Shown here piece after piece: positions 59,420-64,000 of a DNA stretch of 64,000 bases; within the stretch, counting starts at the first letter, position 1; each line of letters begins with the position of its first letter. The translations under genes were made by a program, and so were the position numbers. Source of the stretch: Terracoccus luteus. GTDB taxonomy: Bacteria; Actinomycetota; Actinomycetes; Actinomycetales; Dermatophilaceae. The notes under the pieces were generated by a model that saw only the letters and a program-made list of their open reading frames with translations, made no database searches and had not been told where the DNA came from. Location of the stretch: the NCBI RefSeq assembly GCF_003635045.1, contig NZ_RBXT01000001.1, positions 3,286,001 to 3,350,000 of the forward strand, written 5' to 3'.

Positions 59420-60940
59420 TCAGCGGGTCCGGGTGCGCGTCGTGGTCAGCAGCTGGTCGACCGGGGCATGGTCGTCACGCAGCACCATGGGGGCAGCGGC
59501 GACCAACGCGGCCACGTCGGCATCCTCGACGAGGGTCATCGGTGACGCCTGTCGCACGAGGGCACGCGTGAGGGCTTCCCGGTCGAGGGACCGGTCGGAG
59601 GCGATGATGACGAGGTTGCCGCCCGCTCCCCCGAGCGACCCGGGGACGACGGCGAGGGCGGTGTGCGCGAAGACCGACGCGACCGTGGCCAGCTCGGACC
59701 GGGCGAAGTCGAGGGGGCCGAAGTCGATGACGTTGAGCACGACGAGACCGCCGGGGCGCAGCACCCGCGCGACGTCGGCAAAGGTCTCGCGCGTCGTCAG
59801 GTGCCAGGGCACTGCCACGCCTCCGAAGGCGTCCCCGACGTACGCGTCGACGCTGTCGTCGGCGAGCTGGGCGACCGCCACGCGGCCGTCCCCGACGTCG
59901 ACGCGCAGCCGTGGGTCGTCGGGCAGGGCCAGGCGGGTGCGGTCGACGTCGACGACGCCGGGGTCGATCTCGACGACCGTGTTGGTGATGTCGGGGCGCT
60001 GGTCGAGCAGGTAGCGCGGCAGCGTCATGCCTCCGCCGCCGACGTGCAGCACGTCGCGCGCCGTGTCCGGCAGGGTGTCGAGCGCGGCGGCGAAGGTCTT
60101 GGCGTAGCCGAACTCGAGGTAGGTGGGGTCAGCCGGGTCGACGTAGCTGTGCCTCAGCGTGTCGAGCACGAGCACCTGCCCACCGGGTCGCGCCGGGTCG
60201 GGGCGCACCGACGCGCAGTGGTAGGTCGTCTCGACGTCGCACGGCGAGGGGACGGCCACGCAGCCCACCGCGGCGACGAGCGCGACGGCGAGCGCCGCCG
60301 ACGTACCGGTCGAGGTCCGGATGCCGTCGCGCCGGGCGAGCACGACGAGCGCGGCGCCGCCGACGACGAGCAGCGCTCCCGTGGCCAGCAGGATGACGCT
60401 CGTCGGCACGACCGCCACGAGGACGAAACCGGTGAGGAACGTCGCGAGGATGGCCCCGAGGGTGCCGATGCTCGACAGGCGCCCGACGACGGAGCCCGTG
60501 TCGTCGAGGCTGGCCAGCTGCAGCTTGACGACCATCGGGCTGACGGCCGACAGGACGGCGGCCGGGGCGAACACGGTGACGCCGGCGAGGAGCAGGGCGA
60601 CCGACGGCGCGTCGGACGGTCCGACCGCGGCGGCCGCGAGCCGCACGGCCGGGGTGACGACGAGCACGAGCGCGCCGCCGACGACGAGCAGCGGCCCGAT
60701 CATGGCGCGGGGCGGGCGGCGGTCGGCCGCGGCGCCACCCGCCCACGACCCGAGCGCGATGGCGGCGAGGGCCAGGCCGATGACACCGGTGTTGGTCTCG
60801 ACCGTGATGCCGACGTAGGGGGCGATGAGACGCAGGGAGGTGATCTCGAGGACGAGCACCGCCGCCGACGAGACGACGACGAGCACGACAGCGAGCCAGC
60901 CGGGCAGGGCCCGGTCGACGCGCCTCGCCTCGGCCGTCAC
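59420..60940 (-). CDS. Membrane-fused spermidine-synthase-like protein
   Basis: 506 aa from GTG 60940, which has GAGGGG upstream; a GTG at 60982 would add 14 residues. The first ~250 residues hold about seven to eight hydrophobic segments (LEITSLRLIAPYVGITVETN, an opening shared by this family); the last ~240 form a SAM-binding domain of the spermidine-synthase fold: DVLHVGGGGMTLPRYLL, VVEIDPGVVDVDR, VDAYVGDAFGG. It may be an aminopropyl- or methyltransferase facing the membrane, but the biological substrate of such fused forms is not settled. Confidence 0.83.
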   Translation of the reverse strand: MTAEARRVDRALPGWLAVVLVVVSSAAVLVLEITSLRLIAPYVGITVETNTGVIGLALAAIALGSWAGGAAADRRPPRAMIGPLLVVGGALVLVVTPAVRLAAAAVGPSDAPSVALLLAGVTVFAPAAVLSAVSPMVVKLQLASLDDTGSVVGRLSSIGTLGAILATFLTGFVLVAVVPTSVILLATGALLVVGGAALVVLARRDGIRTSTGTSAALAVALVAAVGCVAVPSPCDVETTYHCASVRPDPARPGGQVLVLDTLRHSYVDPADPTYLEFGYAKTFAAALDTLPDTARDVLHVGGGGMTLPRYLLDQRPDITNTVVEIDPGVVDVDRTRLALPDDPRLRVDVGDGRVAVAQLADDSVDAYVGDAFGGVAVPWHLTTRETFADVARVLRPGGLVVLNVIDFGPLDFARSELATVASVFAHTALAVVPGSLGGAGGNLVIIASDRSLDREALTRALVRQASPMTLVEDADVAALVAAAPMVLRDDHAPVDQLLTTTRTRTR

Positions 60941-61069
60941 CGGTGGCCCCTCGTCGACGAGCAGGGCGTCCGGCGTGACCACTGGACAGGTCGTACGCGC
61001 CCTCTCGACGGGTCGTGAGAGCCCTCTCGACGGGAGGGGGGCGGGGGTGGGGGCATGCCTGACCCTAAG

Positions 61070-61112
61070 CCGACGGCCCCGGATCTCCAGGTGGGAGAGC
61101 CGGGGCCGTCGG
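61070..61112 (-). terminator. Terminator hairpin downstream of the nuclease gene
   Basis: Perfect 13-bp stem CCGACGGCCCCGG / CCGGGGCCGTCGG (61070-61082, 61100-61112) with a 17-nt loop, 17 bp beyond the nuclease stop. No strong T-run, as is common in actinobacteria. Confidence 0.65.
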
Positions 61113-61129
61113 TGCTGGCGAGCCGTCGG

Positions 61130-64000
61130 TCAGCGGACGACGACGTCCCCGCGGACCGCCTGGGCGCGGCTGTCGTAGACGAGGTCACCGGACGCCGACC
61201 GGACCACCACCCGCAGGGTGTCGGCCTTGCGGACGTCGGTCGCGGTCACCTCGAGGCGGTAGCCCGAGGCGCCGTTGACGACGGCCGGCCCGGCGAAGCG
61301 GGCGGTCGTGCCCGTGACGACGAGCGAGTCGAACCTCGTGGCACCGACCGTCAGCCGCGCCTTGGGGGCGACGTAGCCGAAGACGCCGTTCGGGGTGGTC
61401 GCGTTGGCGCGGTAGCCGACGGCGAACGAGAACGTCCCCCGGCCGGCGGCAGCGGGTCGCGGCACGTACGACCCGGCGGGCGAGGCGATGCTGCCAGCCC
61501 CCGCGGCGGTGCCGGCCCGGCGGTCGTAGACGACGACCTGCGTCGTCGACGCCGAGGAGCCGGCGTTGCCGAACTGGTCTGTGACGGTGACCTTCACCGT
61601 GTAGAACCCGGCCGCGGTGTAGGTGTGCGTCCCCGACACCAAGCCGGCCGAGCCGATCCCGGCGGCGCCGGGCTCGGTGACCGTGCCGGCGCTGCTCGTG
61701 CCGTCGCCCCACTCGATGGTGGCGCTGTGCGTGTCGAGCGGGTCGGCGTCGGTGAACGGCGCCGAGACCGTGACCGGCACCCCGACCGAGGTAGCCGCCC
61801 CCGGGACCGTGACCGCACCGACCACCGGCGCGGCGTTCGTCAGGGACAGCCCGACGACGACGGGGTCGTGGTCGGAGATGCGGAACTGGTTCGGCGCGTA
61901 CAGGCTGCTCAGCTGGCCGGCCGTCTTGAACTCGGTGTTGTAGTCGAGCACCGACGGCTCGTCGGCGTTGATGTGCCAGTCGGCCACCCCGGTGACCTGC
62001 GCGTCGATCGAAGCGGAGCCGAGGGCGTGGTCGAGGTAGCCCCACTGGCCGTCGAACGCGTACGAGTAGGCCTCGCGCCCGTTGCGCGACTCGATGAGGT
62101 TGGTGAAGCCGGCCGACTCGATGGCCCGGATCGGGTCCTCCTTGGCGTAGGAGTTGAGGTCGCCGAGGATGAGCACGTCGGGGTCGCCGGTGCCGGTCGG
62201 GTCGCCCGCCAGCCAGTCGGTCAGCAGCTGCGCCGACCGGGTGCGCACCGCGTTGCAGTTGCCCTGGCCGTCACCGGCGTCGGGGGCGACGCACGCGCTG
62301 CCCTTGCTCTTGAGGTGGTTGGCCACGGCGACGAAGGTGCCACCGGTCTCGTTGTCGCGGAAGGCCTGGGCCAGCGAGGGACGGTTGCGCGGGTCGGGGT
62401 CGCCGCCGGTGACGAAGGCCTCCGTGTTGAGCACCCCCGTGCGCCCGACGGGCGTCACCGCCGCCGGCTTGTAGAGCATGCCGACCTTGATGGCGTCGCT
62501 GCCGAGCGAGTCGACCTGGCCGGTGCGGGCGTCGGCGTCGATGAACGCCCACGTGCCTGCGCCGTCGGTCGCGTTGAGACGACCGACGAGGTCGGCGACC
62601 GCGCTGCCCGAGCCGTAGCCGTTGTTCTCCATCTCCATGAAGGCGACGACGTCGGCGTCCGTGCCGCTGACGGCGGCGACCGTCTTGGCCGCCTGCCGCT
62701 CGAGCTCCTGGGCGGTGTTCGCGCCGCGGCAGTCGAGGGCCGGGCCCGTCACGCCGCCGCGGCAGGTGCTGCCCGAGGCGTCGAGGGTGGTGAAGTAGTT
62801 GAGCAGGTTCATGCCGGTCACCCGCAGGTCACCGCCGACCGACGGCGGGTCGGCGGGGCGCGGGTTGGTCGGCTCGAACAGCGCCTGACCACCCAGGGCT
62901 CCGACGGGCCGGACGCGGTAGGTGTTCGGGCTCGCGGCGTTGCCGCCCCACGTGTAGGTCATGACGCCGACGAGGCCGGTGGTCGTGTCGCCACCGCGGA
63001 GGGTGTTGGTCGCCGAGAGCGGCTGGCCTCCCCGCCCGAAGACGATCGGGTCGGGGTTCTGCGCCTGCGTGGCGTCGTCGACGACGATGCGCCGCAGCGC
63101 GTTCTGCGCCTGGAGCGCGAGGGCCGGGGCGCCGGGGGCAACGACGTTGGTCGGCTGCTCGAGGCGGCCGCCCTGCGAGAGCGTGACCTGCCCGAAGCGT
63201 CCGAGCTGGAAGTGCTCGGTCACCGTCATCGTCTGCGGCAGCCGCACGAGCATGCCCTCGTAGCGCTCGAGGTCGCTCGGCGAGGTGAGCGGGAACGTCA
63301 CGTCGACGGGCGTCACGGCGGTGGTGCCGCCGCCGGCCGCGCACACGCGGGGCGTCGCCGCGGCGGTGACCTGCGTCTGGCCCTGGAACTCGCCGACGGC
63401 GCCGGTCACGCTGACGACGTCACCGGGCGAGACGGCATCCACGCCGTTGTCGAAGACGAAGACCGCGTCGGACGTCGCGGGGTCACCGTCGCCGACGGGG
63501 TCCTGGAGGTAGAAGCCGCGCAGCGCGGGCGCCGGCCCCTCGTGGTCGCCGACGACGACGCCGCGCGTCGTGACGGTGGTGCCGCTGAGCGGCGAGGTGT
63601 CGGTCGTTCCCTGGATCGCGGGGATCGCCGTGACCCGCCCCGTGCACGCGTCGCCGGCCGGGGTGCTGAAGTGCACGACGACGTCGGCGGCGAGGGTGTC
63701 CGGCGGGTCGTCGGCGTCGACGTCGGAGATCGCGGATGCCGTGACGGTGAGCGAGCACGTCTGCCCCGTCGCGAGGTCGGCGGCGGGGTCGAGGGTGAAC
63801 GTGGTCGGTCCGCCGGAGACGGTGACGGGCACGGCGCCCGCGCCGCTGCACGTGAGGGCGAACGCGCCCGACGCCGCGGTGACGGGCTCGGAGAAGGTGA
63901 CGCTGATGTTCGAGGCGGGGTCGACGAGGGCGCCACCGTCGGCCGGCGACGTGGCCGTGACGGTCGGCGCGGCGTCGGCGACGGGCCCGGAGTCGACGGT
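61130..64000 (-). CDS. Secreted multidomain nuclease (ExeM/NucH-like), N-terminus outside window
   Basis: The frame stays open to the right edge, so the protein is N-terminally truncated; 956 residues are visible. Order from the edge: Ig-like Big_5-type repeat (PADGGALVDPASNISVTFSE), an OB-fold-like domain (IPAIQGTTDTSPLSGTTVTTR, FYLQDPVGDGDPATSDAVFV), then an endonuclease/exonuclease/phosphatase domain (VTGMNLLNYFTT, VVAFMEMENNGYG, LKSKGSAC, LGDLNSYAKEDP, ISDHDPVVVGL), a PKD-like domain (ATIEWGDGTSS) and a C-terminal beta-domain. The EEP metal and catalytic residues (E of MEMEN, D-L-N, S-D-H-D) are intact, so extracellular DNase/phosphodiesterase activity is likely. Hairpin downstream. Confidence 0.9.
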   Translation of the reverse strand, partial: TVDSGPVADAAPTVTATSPADGGALVDPASNISVTFSEPVTAASGAFALTCSGAGAVPVTVSGGPTTFTLDPAADLATGQTCSLTVTASAISDVDADDPPDTLAADVVVHFSTPAGDACTGRVTAIPAIQGTTDTSPLSGTTVTTRGVVVGDHEGPAPALRGFYLQDPVGDGDPATSDAVFVFDNGVDAVSPGDVVSVTGAVGEFQGQTQVTAAATPRVCAAGGGTTAVTPVDVTFPLTSPSDLERYEGMLVRLPQTMTVTEHFQLGRFGQVTLSQGGRLEQPTNVVAPGAPALALQAQNALRRIVVDDATQAQNPDPIVFGRGGQPLSATNTLRGGDTTTGLVGVMTYTWGGNAASPNTYRVRPVGALGGQALFEPTNPRPADPPSVGGDLRVTGMNLLNYFTTLDASGSTCRGGVTGPALDCRGANTAQELERQAAKTVAAVSGTDADVVAFMEMENNGYGSGSAVADLVGRLNATDGAGTWAFIDADARTGQVDSLGSDAIKVGMLYKPAAVTPVGRTGVLNTEAFVTGGDPDPRNRPSLAQAFRDNETGGTFVAVANHLKSKGSACVAPDAGDGQGNCNAVRTRSAQLLTDWLAGDPTGTGDPDVLILGDLNSYAKEDPIRAIESAGFTNLIESRNGREAYSYAFDGQWGYLDHALGSASIDAQVTGVADWHINADEPSVLDYNTEFKTAGQLSSLYAPNQFRISDHDPVVVGLSLTNAAPVVGAVTVPGAATSVGVPVTVSAPFTDADPLDTHSATIEWGDGTSSAGTVTEPGAAGIGSAGLVSGTHTYTAAGFYTVKVTVTDQFGNAGSSASTTQVVVYDRRAGTAAGAGSIASPAGSYVPRPAAAGRGTFSFAVGYRANATTPNGVFGYVAPKARLTVGATRFDSLVVTGTTARFAGPAVVNGASGYRLEVTATDVRKADTLRVVVRSASGDLVYDSRAQAVRGDVVVR

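Overview
The window is very GC-rich DNA from an actinobacterium. The gene order rpsF-ssb-rpsR-rplI, a dnaB helicase, DnaA boxes of the TTGTCCACA type, and several genes that start 6-7 nt after a TANNNT -10 box (leaderless transcripts) all fit this. The overall gene set suggests Micrococcales, perhaps Intrasporangiaceae, but that placement is an inference. No tRNA, rRNA, CRISPR array, transposase or phage gene was recognised.

Left edge (1-4.3 kb): a truncated CaiB-type CoA-transferase overlaps a CitE-like lyase. Convergent to them is an FAD monooxygenase, followed by a PLP-dependent cysteine-synthase-family enzyme.

Biosynthetic gene cluster (4.36-22.37 kb, minus strand): one tightly packed, mostly translationally coupled run reads mbtH, hpgT-like aminotransferase, NRPS 1 (C-A-PCP-C-A-PCP), methyltransferase, NRPS 2 (C-A-PCP-TE), dpgA, dpgB, dpgC, MFS exporter, dpgD. 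DpgA-D plus the aminotransferase should make the non-proteinogenic amino acid 3,5-dihydroxyphenylglycine (Dpg). The two NRPSs would build a Dpg-containing tripeptide (possibly N-capped), released by the thioesterase. About 1.04 kb of each of the three condensation domains is almost identical at DNA level. The C-terminal A subdomain plus PCP of the two NRPS 1 modules is duplicated over 810 bp, while the A-domain cores differ. The assembly line looks like a recent duplication with exchanged A cores. A second methyltransferase (22.85 kb) diverges from the operon.

Middle (23.5-39.3 kb): two GNAT acetyltransferases, a methyltransferase, a frameshifted RHH antitoxin remnant, dnaB with a DnaA-box-rich upstream region, nagB and nagZ (amino-sugar and cell-wall recycling), a DHA2 exporter, a DUF2277 protein, a metallophosphoesterase, nhaA, a small hypothetical, a GH32 enzyme, a methyltransferase, a MATE exporter and a DUF1772 membrane protein.

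39.4-45.9 kb: a cellobiose-type operon, cebE-cebF-cebG-bglC-cebR-like, with a perfect LacI-family operator ahead of it. A possible short terminated RNA lies just upstream.

45.9-50.3 kb: the rplI/rpsR/ssb/rpsF operon, a repeat-rich gap, and a divergent MmyB-type regulator/SDR pair around a 12-bp-arm palindrome.

50.3-59.2 kb: a second carbohydrate locus reading LacI regulator, binding protein, two permeases, Gfo/Idh/MocA dehydrogenase, a large secreted protein of unknown family, and a GH130 enzyme. It apparently runs from one operator-covered promoter.

Right edge: a membrane-anchored spermidine-synthase-like protein and a large secreted nuclease truncated by the window end.
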